64,000 bases of DNA from assembly GCA_902573465.1 (NCBI GenBank), contig CACGJX010000001.1, forward strand, positions 142,271-206,270, in the 5' to 3' direction. The stretch comes from an uncultured Pelagibacteraceae bacterium. Lineage in GTDB: Bacteria > Pseudomonadota > Alphaproteobacteria > Pelagibacterales > Pelagibacteraceae. The notes under the pieces are model-generated. The model was given only the letters and a program-made list of their open reading frames with translations. It made no database searches and was not told the DNA's origin. Position numbers and translations under genes: made by a program. Within the stretch, counting starts at the first letter, position 1, and every line of letters starts with the position of its first letter. This document shows positions 1 to 8,967 of this stretch, in pieces.

Positions 1-94
1 CCCTTTCTTAATATTAAGTGCATTCAGTATGTGCCTAAGTAAAATGATAGTCAACTACAAGATTTATATATATTATGTAGAAAGATTTATAAAA

Positions 95-2434
95 ATGTCG
101 CAAACTACTTTAGATATTAAAGAACCTGGTCTTAATGTTTTACCACCTGGAGTTGAAAGACATGTCGTTAACGCTGGTGGTCTCACAGGTTTGCAAATAT
201 TCCCGGATGATGAAATAGAAATCATTAATGAGGAAGGAAATCAAATTTGTGAAATCATTTGTTTTGATAAAGATGGAAAATCTGAGCTTGGAATTTTAAA
301 TCAAAAAGAAAATTGTAAAAAAAGTTTTATTAAAGAGTTGCTTAAAGGTAAAGATGAAAGCTCTTTAATAACAAACCTGCAATTAAAAAAAAGAAATTTA
401 GATATTAATAAATCAAAATCATCAATTTTGTTTGATGAACAAACTCCAAGTGGTGAAAAAATAAAGATAAAATCTAAAGATAAATGCTACGCTATTTTTG
501 CAGCCCCACAAAACAATATGCTGGTATCTGAGCAAAATCCTTCAAGCGATTTAACGTTATTCATTAAAAGATATAAAATAGTTAATGATAAAGAATTATC
601 AATAATTCCTGATCCTATATATGAGCCAAATTATGAGGAAAATATTGAGAGACAAACTGCAATTTCATTCGAAGTTAAAGAGGGAGATTTTATTCAAGTA
701 ATAAGTCCAGCGGGCAGACAATGTTCTGACTTTGTTGCATTCGACACAAAAAAACTTGATAAGAATGTTGAAAAAGGTCTTGATTGGCAAACAACGAGGA
801 CTTTTATGGGAAATACTTTTCCAGGTCCTGGTTTATTTTCAAAATTTTACGACACCGATCATGAACCATTAGTTGAAGTCATAAGAGATACTGTTGGAAA
901 ACATGATACATTTAATCTGGCTTGTACTTCAAAATATTATGAAGACGCTGGCTATTTTGGTCATCCTAATTGCTCTGAAAATTTAAATAATGCAATGGCA
1001 AAATATGGTGTTCAAAAACAAAAAGGATGGCAGGCTATCAATTTATTTTTTAATACTTCGGCAACAGGTTTAAATTCAGTAATTTCAGATGAGTCATATG
1101 CAAGACCTGGAGATTATGTAATGTTCAGAGCTTTAAAAGATTTAACAATTGGGACAACAGCTTGTCCTAGTGATATCGATGCATGTAATTCATGGAATCC
1201 AACAGATATTTTTGTTAGAACCTATGACAAAAAAAAAGAATTTTCAAAATCTTTTGCATTTAGAATGAAAACAGACTCTGAAAAAAAACTTACTAGAAAC
1301 TCTGGCTTTCACGAAAAAACCTCTAAGCTTACTAGAAATTTTATTGATGCTAGAGGTTTTTGGCTACCTAATGATTATACCAAGCATGGTGTTGTTGAAG
1401 AGTACAATGCTTGTAGAGAAAAAGCAGTCTTGATTGATTTATCTGCTTTAAGAAAATTTGAAATTATAGGTCCTGATGCTGAGGAATTGATGAATTATAC
1501 ATTAACTAGAAATATTAAAAAGCTTGCTGTTGGTCAAGTTGTTTACTCTGCGATGTGTTATGAAAACGGAATGATGTTTGATGATGGTACATTATTGAGA
1601 TTAAGTGAAACTGGTTTTAGATGGATTTGTGGAGACGAATATGGTGGTGAATGGCTTAAAGAAATAGCTAAAAAGAAAAACTTTAAGGTCAATGTAAAAA
1701 ATTCAACGGATCAAATTAGTAACGTATCAATACAAGGCCCAAAAAGTAGAGAGATATTAAAAAAAATGATTTTTACTCCACCAACACAACCATCTATAGA
1801 TGAGCTGGAATGGTTCAGATTTACTATTTGTAGAATTGAAAACCTTCAAGGTATTCCATTGATTGTTTCAAGAACAGGATATACTGGCGAACTTGGTTAC
1901 GAAGTCTGGTGTCATCCGAGTCATGCCTCTGACGTTTGGGATAAACTTATGGAAGCTGGAAAAAATGATGGCTTAATTCCTGCTGGATTTGCAGCTTTAG
2001 ACAAACTTAGAATTGAAGCTGGTTTAATTTTATTTGGTAATGAATTTGATGGTCAACAAGATCCTTTTGAGGCTGGAATAGGTTTTGCTGTTCCATTAAA
2101 AACTAAAGAAGAAGATTTTATTGGTAAAGAGGTTTTGAAAGAAAGAAAAGCAAACCCTCAAAAAAAACTTGTGGGATTAGAACTTATTGGAAAAGAGGCG
2201 GCTGGACATGGTGATTGCGTGCACGTTGGAAGATCTCAAGTAGGTGTAATAACTAGCGGTTGTTTATCCACGACTTTAAATAAAAATATTGCTTTATGCA
2301 GAATCGATACTCAGTATTCAAGTGAAGGGACTGAAGTTGAGGTTGGTAAAATTGATGGTCATCAAAAAAGAATTGCTGCAAAAGTAGTTGGGTTTCCACA
2401 TTTCGATCCGAAGAAAACAAGAGTCAGATCCTAA
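95..2434 (+). CDS. tdm: Trimethylamine N-oxide demethylase-like (DUF1989 + GcvT fusion)
   Basis: Probably converts trimethylamine N-oxide to dimethylamine and formaldehyde, with the C1 unit handled by a tetrahydrofolate-binding domain. The 779-residue product has a DUF1989 (urea carboxylase-associated) domain at about residues 190-380. It carries conserved cysteines near 277, 292 and 356 (CTSKYYEDAG, HPNC, TTACPSD), which fit a metal site. A GcvT-like aminomethyltransferase domain follows from about 418 to 775 (SRTGYTGELGYE). This domain order is that of Tdm from methylotrophs and marine bacteria. The frame stays open upstream to 29, but ATG at 95 gives the better N-terminus (MSQTTLDIKEPG). 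The stop overlaps the next start as TAATG, and the neighbours encode the downstream methylamine pathway. The alternative is another DUF1989-GcvT demethylase with a different methylated amine substrate. Confidence 0.82.
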   Translation: MSQTTLDIKEPGLNVLPPGVERHVVNAGGLTGLQIFPDDEIEIINEEGNQICEIICFDKDGKSELGILNQKENCKKSFIKELLKGKDESSLITNLQLKKRNLDINKSKSSILFDEQTPSGEKIKIKSKDKCYAIFAAPQNNMLVSEQNPSSDLTLFIKRYKIVNDKELSIIPDPIYEPNYEENIERQTAISFEVKEGDFIQVISPAGRQCSDFVAFDTKKLDKNVEKGLDWQTTRTFMGNTFPGPGLFSKFYDTDHEPLVEVIRDTVGKHDTFNLACTSKYYEDAGYFGHPNCSENLNNAMAKYGVQKQKGWQAINLFFNTSATGLNSVISDESYARPGDYVMFRALKDLTIGTTACPSDIDACNSWNPTDIFVRTYDKKKEFSKSFAFRMKTDSEKKLTRNSGFHEKTSKLTRNFIDARGFWLPNDYTKHGVVEEYNACREKAVLIDLSALRKFEIIGPDAEELMNYTLTRNIKKLAVGQVVYSAMCYENGMMFDDGTLLRLSETGFRWICGDEYGGEWLKEIAKKKNFKVNVKNSTDQISNVSIQGPKSREILKKMIFTPPTQPSIDELEWFRFTICRIENLQGIPLIVSRTGYTGELGYEVWCHPSHASDVWDKLMEAGKNDGLIPAGFAALDKLRIEAGLILFGNEFDGQQDPFEAGIGFAVPLKTKEEDFIGKEVLKERKANPQKKLVGLELIGKEAAGHGDCVHVGRSQVGVITSGCLSTTLNKNIALCRIDTQYSSEGTEVEVGKIDGHQKRIAAKVVGFPHFDPKKTRVRS

Positions 2435-2784
2435 TGCCAAAATCAGCGAAGGATTTATTGGAATTTTGGGAAGATCAGATGAAACTTTCTCACACTTCTA
2501 GTAATTACTTTTTTAGAAAATCGCCTTCACATTATCATATGATGCTTTTAGTGATGCATGCGTATAAATATAAAGAAAATCTTACTGTTGAGGAACTTAA
2601 GACTAAACTATTTAAAACTTCACGTCCAAAGTCAGCTTTGATGATAAATGAGGCTTGTGAAAAAGGTTTTTTCTTTTTAGAAAAAACCTCAAATGATCAA
2701 AGAAAAAAGCACATTAAACCAAGTGAAAGTTTTATTAACGAGTTCAATAATTATATAGAAACACTAAAACATCTGAGTTTTTAA
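2434..2784 (+). CDS. Small winged-helix (MarR-like) protein coupled to tdm
   Basis: A 116-residue protein with a likely winged-helix fold. The helical segment around residues 50-80 (LTVEELKTKLFKTSRPKSAL) reads as a helix-turn-helix. The following EKTSNDQRKKHIKPS resembles the MarR wing, where an Asp-x-Arg pair precedes a strand. The ATG overlaps the tdm stop by one base, so translation is coupled. No enzyme motif is visible. A role as transcriptional regulator of the TMAO/methylamine genes is inferred from fold and position only. Genomes of this type carry few regulators, so a dedicated one here would be notable. The fold call is from pattern recognition and is uncertain. Confidence 0.6.
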   Translation: MPKSAKDLLEFWEDQMKLSHTSSNYFFRKSPSHYHMMLLVMHAYKYKENLTVEELKTKLFKTSRPKSALMINEACEKGFFFLEKTSNDQRKKHIKPSESFINEFNNYIETLKHLSF

Positions 2785-2864
2785 TATTTATACAAGTTTT
2801 ACTTATATTTTTTATATATATAAAAAACTATATATTTAAGTCGCACGAAAAATAAAGTTTACTT

Positions 2865-4190
2865 ATGTCATTACCGACAAAAGCAAAAGTAGTAATAATC
2901 GGTGGGGGTATCCACGGTTTAAGCACTGCTTGGAAATTATCTGAAACTTATAAAAATCCTGGTGACATTGTAGTCCTTGAAAAAAAAGACACTGCTGCTG
3001 GAGCAAGTGGAATTGCTTGTGGAGTAGTTAGAAATAATTATTTTCAACCAGCAATGAGAGAATTAATGGCACACTCAGTCTCTGTTTGGGAAAGTGATCC
3101 AAAAGCATTTAAATATAATCCAGTTGGTTACTTACAAATATCACCTGAGGTTATGCATGAAGATGTAGCAAGTATTTATGAACAACAAAAGGCAATTGGG
3201 TATGAATCTGATTTTATAGAAGGTGAGAAAGATTGCATGAAATACATGAAGAGAATGTTTGATGACTGGCAAGCCCAAGGTATCACTTCTATTCTACATG
3301 AAAAAAAGGGTGGATACGCATTTAATAAAGACTCTATTAAAGCTTTAGAAAATAAATCTACTTCTAATGGTGTTCAAGTGATGAAAGGTGTAAAAGTTAC
3401 AGGATTTAAAAGAGGAAGTAACAGTAAAGCGGTTACAGGAGTTGAAACAGATAAAGGAACAATTGATTGTGAACAAGTAGTAATCGGAGCAGGACCATGG
3501 GCTAGAGATTTTTGGAATATGCTTGAACTTCCTAAATCAGCAAACATCAAAGGTAAAGATGGTAAAATGCATGTAACTGACATGTGGACTTATTGGATGC
3601 TCCAAGAAGGGGTTATTGGTGTTGAACCAGATTACTTAAAAACAAACGATGGAAAACAGCCACCTGTAGTTCACGTAGACTCAACTGCACCACTATATTC
3701 TGACAAAACAAAAAAATTAATTACAGATAAAATTTGGGGAATTTATTATAAACCTGATATTGAGGGTTTAGGAGTTCAAGGTGGAACATCTCCTTATATT
3801 GTTAAAAAACATTTTGATCAGGTAAATGTTGATCCTTATGGAATTGAGTCTCCAGAGTATCAAACTACTGATGCGTTTAGTGATATGTGGTGCTCTGCTT
3901 TAGCTCATTGCCAAAAAAGATTTGAGGGAAAATCTGATTTATATAGAAAAGGTCCATCAGGTGGTCTTGGATGCATGACACCAGACTCATTTCCAATCTT
4001 TGATAGATTTTTTGAAAACGTATACATGATTGCTGATGCTAACCACGGATATAAAATGATTGGTGTTGGTGAACTTGTAGCCAAAGAAATTCTTGGTACC
4101 GAAAGTGATTTATTAAAACCGTTTAGATTCAACCGTTACGAGAAGGGCGAACTTCACCCTACTTCGAACAGTCCGTTTCCTTGGAGTTAA
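2865..4190 (+). CDS. FAD-dependent oxidoreductase, sarcosine oxidase beta / N-methylglutamate dehydrogenase-like
   Basis: A 441-residue flavoprotein of the D-amino-acid oxidase (DAO) superfamily. The N-terminal dinucleotide motif IIGGGIHGLS is followed by EKKDTAAGASG, and a second motif (VVIGAGPWARDFW) lies near residue 207. The C-terminal DANHGYKMIGVGELVAKEI closes the FAD fold. Such enzymes oxidise N-methyl groups of sarcosine, dimethylglycine or N-methylglutamate and release formaldehyde or methylene-THF. Its place between tdm and the mgs genes suggests the N-methylglutamate dehydrogenase step. The separate alpha, gamma and delta subunits of the classical heterotetramer are not in this window. 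The protein therefore either acts alone, like monomeric sarcosine oxidases, or uses partners encoded elsewhere. The substrate is not determined by the sequence. Confidence 0.75.
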   Translation: MSLPTKAKVVIIGGGIHGLSTAWKLSETYKNPGDIVVLEKKDTAAGASGIACGVVRNNYFQPAMRELMAHSVSVWESDPKAFKYNPVGYLQISPEVMHEDVASIYEQQKAIGYESDFIEGEKDCMKYMKRMFDDWQAQGITSILHEKKGGYAFNKDSIKALENKSTSNGVQVMKGVKVTGFKRGSNSKAVTGVETDKGTIDCEQVVIGAGPWARDFWNMLELPKSANIKGKDGKMHVTDMWTYWMLQEGVIGVEPDYLKTNDGKQPPVVHVDSTAPLYSDKTKKLITDKIWGIYYKPDIEGLGVQGGTSPYIVKKHFDQVNVDPYGIESPEYQTTDAFSDMWCSALAHCQKRFEGKSDLYRKGPSGGLGCMTPDSFPIFDRFFENVYMIADANHGYKMIGVGELVAKEILGTESDLLKPFRFNRYEKGELHPTSNSPFPWS

Positions 4191-4215
4191 ACTCTTAGCC
4201 TAGACACTAATAAAT

Positions 4216-4245
4216 TTTTCAGTTACGCTTGAATAAAATTATAAT
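4216..4245 (+). promoter_or_regulatory. Possible sigma-70 promoter before the GS-family/mgs genes
   Basis: A perfect TATAAT lies at 4240-4245, and TTTTCA (4 of 6 to consensus) lies 18 bases upstream at 4216-4221. The start codon is 15 bases downstream of the -10 and is preceded by a good Shine-Dalgarno. In DNA this AT-rich a TATAAT can occur by chance, so support is modest. Confidence 0.35.
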
Positions 4246-4260
4246 TCATTGAGGGGAAAA

Positions 4261-5730
4261 ATGACGGATCTAGAAAAGCATGTAAACCGACCTGGTAGAG
4301 AGAAACAAGTTAAAAAAGTTAGAGAAAAAATTAACGAGCTAGGAATTACATATATTTATTATCAATTTATTTCTGTAACAGGAAGAGTTGTAGGTAAGGG
4401 AATACCTGCAGATCATTGGGAAAGAACAGCAGAAAAAGGTTTTCAGTTAGTATACGGAGCTACAGCAAACTTATTTTTAGATCGTCATAACAATTATATA
4501 GGTTATGGACCTGAAGCAATGGAATTAGTTGGTATACCTGATCCAGAAACTTTTTGTCAATTACCATGGGATAAAAGAGTAGGAAGAGTTTTTGTAACAT
4601 GTTTCAGAAATAGGGAAGAGAGAAATAATCCAGGCGGACATTTAACTTCTGACTGTAGAGGAAATTTAAGAATTTTTATGGATGAATTCCAGAAAAAGCA
4701 TGGTTTAGAATTAAGAGTTGGAACTGAACCTGAAATGATGTGGCTGACAAAAAATGATGACGGTACTCCTACAGGAAAAGGGTTTTCAAAACCATTCTGT
4801 TACCACATTGATCAGTTTGAGTCATTGAGACCAGTATTCATGAAAGTAATTGAATACGCAAAAGCTATGGGTCTAGATATGATCCAAGGAGATCATGAAG
4901 ATGCACCAGGTCAATTAGAATTAAACTGGACATATGACAATGTTCTTCGAAATGCAGACAGACTATCAACTTATAGACAAATATGTGCTCAGGTTGCTAG
5001 AGAACATAATCTAATTGCATGTTTTATGACCAAACCATTTATGGGAGTTTCTGCAAGTGGTTGTCATACAAATATGTCTTTATGGAAAGGTGGAAAAATT
5101 AAAACAAACAAACTTGGACACAAATCTTTACCAGGAGTTGAAGAAGTTTTTGGTTATGTTGAGGGTGGAACTAATACATTTATGCCTGATACAAAAGATA
5201 TGCAATTGCCGGGTAAAATTGGTTTACAATCAATAGCAGGTATTATGGAACACCTTCCTGCTTTAACGGCCTTAGGATCTTCAACAGTAAATTCTTATAG
5301 AAGATTATGGGATCAAGGTTTTTGGGCACCTGTTTATGCTGACTGGGGTTACCAAAATAGAACTTGTGGATTAAGAGTATCCGCGCCAGGAAGATTTGAA
5401 TACAGGTCTGTAGACTCAATGCATAATCCTTACTTATTGGGTGCTGCATTATTAAAAGCTTGTGATCATGGAATAAGTAATAAAATGAAACCAGCTGATC
5501 CAGAATCAAGAAATATTTACGAAGCTCAAAAAGCTGGTAAGGATGTAAAAAAACTTCCTTTAAGTTTAGGAGAGGCTTTGGAAAGGTTATCAGAAGATGA
5601 AGTAATTAAATCAGCTATGCCTGATGAAATGTATAAAGTTTTTCATTGGTATAAAAATGATGAATGGGAAAGATTTTTAGGAGCAACAACTCAATGGGAT
5701 CTAGATACTTATCTAGATTGCTTACCATAA
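4261..5730 (+). CDS. Glutamine synthetase-family ligase (candidate gamma-glutamylmethylamide synthetase)
   Basis: A 489-residue protein of the glutamine synthetase superfamily. It has the metal-binding GTEPEMMW, the GDHEDAPGQLELN stretch, SGCHTNMSLW in place of the histidine loop, and RFEYRSVD near the C-terminus. Such enzymes join glutamate to ammonia or an amine with ATP. Because it lies directly ahead of the three N-methylglutamate synthase genes, the best inference is methylamine + glutamate to gamma-glutamylmethylamide (GmaS function). A TTG-initiated extension to 4249 is possible, but ATG at 4261 has GAGGGG five bases upstream. A shorter type III homologue lies at 11383-12708, so which of the two is the methylamide synthetase and which makes glutamine is open. 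Confidence 0.78.
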   Translation: MTDLEKHVNRPGREKQVKKVREKINELGITYIYYQFISVTGRVVGKGIPADHWERTAEKGFQLVYGATANLFLDRHNNYIGYGPEAMELVGIPDPETFCQLPWDKRVGRVFVTCFRNREERNNPGGHLTSDCRGNLRIFMDEFQKKHGLELRVGTEPEMMWLTKNDDGTPTGKGFSKPFCYHIDQFESLRPVFMKVIEYAKAMGLDMIQGDHEDAPGQLELNWTYDNVLRNADRLSTYRQICAQVAREHNLIACFMTKPFMGVSASGCHTNMSLWKGGKIKTNKLGHKSLPGVEEVFGYVEGGTNTFMPDTKDMQLPGKIGLQSIAGIMEHLPALTALGSSTVNSYRRLWDQGFWAPVYADWGYQNRTCGLRVSAPGRFEYRSVDSMHNPYLLGAALLKACDHGISNKMKPADPESRNIYEAQKAGKDVKKLPLSLGEALERLSEDEVIKSAMPDEMYKVFHWYKNDEWERFLGATTQWDLDTYLDCLP

Positions 5731-5754
5731 AAAATACGGAAAGAGGAAAAGTAT

Positions 5755-6699
5755 ATGTGCGGAATTGCGGGATTAATTCATAGAGGGAAATCCTCAAAAG
5801 TTGGTCATGAACTTCAAGGTATGTTGCAAGCTCTGAAACATAGAGGAGAAGACTCTACAGGTTATGCTTTATACGGAGATACTGATGGAAAAAATTTTAT
5901 CATGCGTTTTAAAGTTGGAGAAAACGTGGGTGAAGGCAGTACATCAGTTGCTGAAGATGTGTCTGTTTATGATGAAAGAAAAAAAATTGTTGATGGTTAT
6001 CTTAATGAAATGGGTGCAAAAATTATCAAAGAAGAAAGAATACTTCCCTACTCTTTAAGATATGAAATAGAATATAATAAAAAAGATTTATTAGAATTTT
6101 CTCAGAAGATCGAAAGCATTCCAGGAGTAGAAATACTTTCAATGGGTAAATCATTAGAAGTAATTAAAGATCTTGGAAATGCAAAAATGGTTTGTGACAG
6201 ATATAATCTAGACAAACTCGTGGGCACACACGCAATTGGTCATGCAAGAATGGCAACTGAGTCTGGTGTAGATATTAAATCTGCTCACCCATTTTGGGGT
6301 TATCCGTTTAGTGATGTATCAGTTGTTCATAATGGTCAGCTTACAAATTACTGGAATAATAGAAGAGCTTTAGAAAATAAAGGAATGAGATTTATGTCTG
6401 AGTGTGACTCAGAACTTATCGCAGTTTATTTAGCTGAAAAAATGAGAGATGGAGCATCTTTAGAGGAGGGCATGAAAGAGTCTCTTACAGGATTAGATGG
6501 TGTTTTTACTTATTTTGTAGCTACAAAAGACTCCTTAGGTATGGCAAAAGACACTATGGCTGCGAAGCCTTTAGTTTTGTATGAATCTGATGATTTGGTA
6601 GCAATGGGTTCAGAAGAAATAGCAATTAGATCAATTTTACCACAAGAAATTGATACTTATGATCCATTCGATGGAGAGGTAAAAGTATGGCAAATATAA
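5755..6699 (+). CDS. mgsA: N-methylglutamate synthase subunit A (class II glutamine amidotransferase)
   Basis: Begins MCGIAG, so cysteine 2 becomes the N-terminal nucleophile of an Ntn-type class II amidotransferase. LKHRGEDSTGYALYG follows near residue 30, and VGTHAIGHARMAT and HPFWGY lie near 160-185, as in GltB and PurF glutaminase domains. At 314 residues it is only the amidotransferase domain. The rest of a glutamate synthase large subunit is split into the next two genes, the arrangement of MgsABC/GlxBCD. The complex transfers methylamine from gamma-glutamylmethylamide to 2-oxoglutarate. A Shine-Dalgarno (AGAGGA) precedes the start by about 6 bases, and its 3' end overlaps mgsB by 13 bp. 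A role in an ordinary glutamate synthase cannot be excluded. Confidence 0.82.
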   Translation: MCGIAGLIHRGKSSKVGHELQGMLQALKHRGEDSTGYALYGDTDGKNFIMRFKVGENVGEGSTSVAEDVSVYDERKKIVDGYLNEMGAKIIKEERILPYSLRYEIEYNKKDLLEFSQKIESIPGVEILSMGKSLEVIKDLGNAKMVCDRYNLDKLVGTHAIGHARMATESGVDIKSAHPFWGYPFSDVSVVHNGQLTNYWNNRRALENKGMRFMSECDSELIAVYLAEKMRDGASLEEGMKESLTGLDGVFTYFVATKDSLGMAKDTMAAKPLVLYESDDLVAMGSEEIAIRSILPQEIDTYDPFDGEVKVWQI

Positions 6700-7541
6700 A
6701 AAGTGTTTCTAAAAAAACTAAAGCCCAAGCTATGGGTATGCACACTGAGGTTTTAACAGGACGAACACAACAAAAATTCTTTAATCCTGATGAAGCAGAA
6801 AACTTCTATTATTTTGGAACTCATGATGTTGATTTTAATAAAAGAACTGACCTTGATGTAAAAGATATGACTGCTGCAGAAGCAAATAAAGAAATAGATA
6901 ATTTGATGGGACAAGGTTATGGAACAATCGTAATTAAAAACCCACAAGGAAAACATAGTTTAGGTGTCGGTATTTTAAATAAATTAAATTTAATTTTTGA
7001 AGGAAGTTTAGGATATTTTGGAATGGGTTCATGTGATGGTCCAATAGTTCGAATTAATGGAAGGGTTGGATGGTCTTGTGCAGAAAATTTGATGGCAGGT
7101 AAAGTTGTAATTGAGAAAAATGCTGGATCCTGTTTTGGAGCTGCTATCAGAGGTGGTGATTTAATCTGTAAAGGTAGTGTTGGTGCAAGAACAGGTATTG
7201 ATATGAAAGGTGGCACAATAATTATCGGTGGTGATGCGGGTGCGTTTACTGGATTTATGATGCAAAGAGGAAGAATCATCATTCTGGGTGATGTCGGTAT
7301 AAATTTAGGTGATTCGATGTATGATGGGACAATTTTCGTAGGTGGAGAAATCGGCTCTTATGGTAGTGATGCTGTAGACGCCGAGTTGACTAAAAGTGAT
7401 CAAGATTGGTTAAAAAGAAAATTAAAGGTTGCTGAGATCGGTGAAAATTTTGATGTAAGTAAAATGAAAAAAATCGTAGCGGGTAAAAAACTTTGGAATT
7501 ATGATAACTTAGAACCTACTGAGAAAAAAGGAGCAATTTAA
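6687..7541 (+). CDS. mgsB: N-methylglutamate synthase subunit B (GXGXG-domain protein)
   Basis: A 284-residue right-handed beta-helix protein equivalent to the C-terminal GXGXG domain of glutamate synthase. It shows repeated glycine-rich turns (GSLGYFGMGS, GAAIRGGDLIC, GSVGARTGIDMKGG, GGDAGAFTGFMMQRG) between about residues 100 and 220. In glutamate synthases this domain is structural and helps form the ammonia tunnel. As a separate protein next to an amidotransferase and an FMN-domain protein, it matches MgsB/GlxC. It overlaps mgsA by 13 bp and mgsC by one base (TAATG), so the three subunits should be made in step. Confidence 0.82.
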   Translation: MANIKSVSKKTKAQAMGMHTEVLTGRTQQKFFNPDEAENFYYFGTHDVDFNKRTDLDVKDMTAAEANKEIDNLMGQGYGTIVIKNPQGKHSLGVGILNKLNLIFEGSLGYFGMGSCDGPIVRINGRVGWSCAENLMAGKVVIEKNAGSCFGAAIRGGDLICKGSVGARTGIDMKGGTIIIGGDAGAFTGFMMQRGRIIILGDVGINLGDSMYDGTIFVGGEIGSYGSDAVDAELTKSDQDWLKRKLKVAEIGENFDVSKMKKIVAGKKLWNYDNLEPTEKKGAI

Positions 7542-8959
7542 TGGCTAAGAAAAAAAAGAAAAAAAATGGTAAATTAAAAACTAATGGTAACGTAGGTGGA
7601 AAAGCTGACGTCCATTTAAGTTCTAATGGTGGAAGAAATAAAAGTTTATTAGGTCATAATGCTATTTTCACACCAGAAGTAATTGATGATATTCATATTA
7701 AATCTCAGTTAGGAAGATACAGAATGCGTGGAATGGCATTAATGAAAAAAATTCCAACATTTGATGATTTAGTATTCTTACCGGGAACTCTAACTAGATT
7801 CGTAATCGAAGGTTACAGAGAAAAATGTGAAACTAAAACTGTTATCGGACCAAGATGTGAAAATCCAATTGAATTAGATATTCCAGTTTATATTACTGGT
7901 ATGAGTTTTGGTGCTTTATCTTATGAAGCAAAAACTGCGTTAGCAAGAGGAGCTACAATGGCAGGTAGCGCAACATGTTCAGGTGAAGGTGGAATGATAC
8001 CTGATGAAAGAAGATATTCTGAAAAATGGTTTTATCAATGTATTCAATCAAGATATGGGTTTAACCCACATCATGCACAATTGGCTGATGGAATAGAAGT
8101 TTTTATCGGACAAGGACAAAAAGTTGGTATGGGTGGTCACTTAATGGGTCAAAAAGTAACTGACCAAGTTGCTGAAATGAGATCACTACCATCAGGTATT
8201 GACCAAAGATCTCCTGCAAGGCATCCTGACTGGTTAGGTCCGGACGATTTAGCATTAAAAGTAGAAGAACTTAGACAGCTGACAAAAAATAAAGTTCCAA
8301 TTCAATTAAAATTAGGTGCATCAAAGGTTTATGACGATGTTCGTATGGCTGCAAAATGTGATCCTGACTCTATTTATCTAGATGGAATGGAAGGATCTAC
8401 AGGAGCAGGTCCGCACATTGCTGCTGCAAACACTGGTATCCCTGGTATTGCGGCTATCAGAGAAGCAAGAAGAGCTTTGGACGATGTTGGAAAAACAGGA
8501 AAAGTTACATTAATTTATGCTGGTGGAGTTAGAGATGGTGCTGATATGGCAAAAGCATTAGCTTTAGGTGCAGATGCAATAGCTATTGGTACTGGTTCTA
8601 TGATTGCACTAAACTGTAACAAAGATATCCCAGAGGCAAATTTTGAAAAAGAAATGGGAGTAAAAGCAGGTGAATGTTATCACTGTCATACTGGAAGATG
8701 CCCTGTGGGAGTTGCTACACAAGATCCAAAATTAAGAGCTAGATTAAATCCTGATGATGCAGCATTGAGAGTTTATAATTACTTACATTCAATGACTCTC
8801 GAGGCACAGTTATTAGCTAGAGCTTGTGGTAAAACAAATATACATTCTTTAGAACCTGAGGATTTAGCAGCACTTACTTCTGAAGCATCAGCTTTAGCAA
8901 AAGTTCCGTTAGCAGGTACTAATTATACTGTTGGAGTTGATAACTTTCATAAAATCTAG
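7541..8959 (+). CDS. mgsC: N-methylglutamate synthase subunit C (FMN-binding glutamate synthase domain)
   Basis: A 472-residue protein carrying the central FMN/iron-sulfur domain of glutamate synthase. Seen are GMSFGALSYEAKTALARGA, GEGGMIPDER, the FMN phosphate region (LIYAGGVRDGADMAKALALGA) and a cysteine cluster CYHCHTGRCPVG near residue 380 that could bind the iron-sulfur centre. It would reduce the iminium formed from 2-oxoglutarate and methylamine to N-methylglutamate. The first 20 residues are strongly lysine-rich (MAKKKKKKNGK), which is not part of the catalytic fold and is echoed in the next gene. Translation is coupled to mgsB. Confidence 0.84.
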   Translation: MAKKKKKKNGKLKTNGNVGGKADVHLSSNGGRNKSLLGHNAIFTPEVIDDIHIKSQLGRYRMRGMALMKKIPTFDDLVFLPGTLTRFVIEGYREKCETKTVIGPRCENPIELDIPVYITGMSFGALSYEAKTALARGATMAGSATCSGEGGMIPDERRYSEKWFYQCIQSRYGFNPHHAQLADGIEVFIGQGQKVGMGGHLMGQKVTDQVAEMRSLPSGIDQRSPARHPDWLGPDDLALKVEELRQLTKNKVPIQLKLGASKVYDDVRMAAKCDPDSIYLDGMEGSTGAGPHIAAANTGIPGIAAIREARRALDDVGKTGKVTLIYAGGVRDGADMAKALALGADAIAIGTGSMIALNCNKDIPEANFEKEMGVKAGECYHCHTGRCPVGVATQDPKLRARLNPDDAALRVYNYLHSMTLEAQLLARACGKTNIHSLEPEDLAALTSEASALAKVPLAGTNYTVGVDNFHKI

Positions 8960-8967
8960 ATGTAAAA

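Noticed and set aside
29..94. N-terminal extension of the TMAO demethylase-like gene to ATG 29
   Set aside because: The added 22 residues are AT-driven low-complexity sequence unlike the family, and ATG 95 begins a normal N-terminus.
6917..7282. 121-codon frame on the - strand inside mgsB
   Set aside because: It is the antisense shadow of the glycine-rich repeats of mgsB and has proline/isoleucine-rich composition without a motif.
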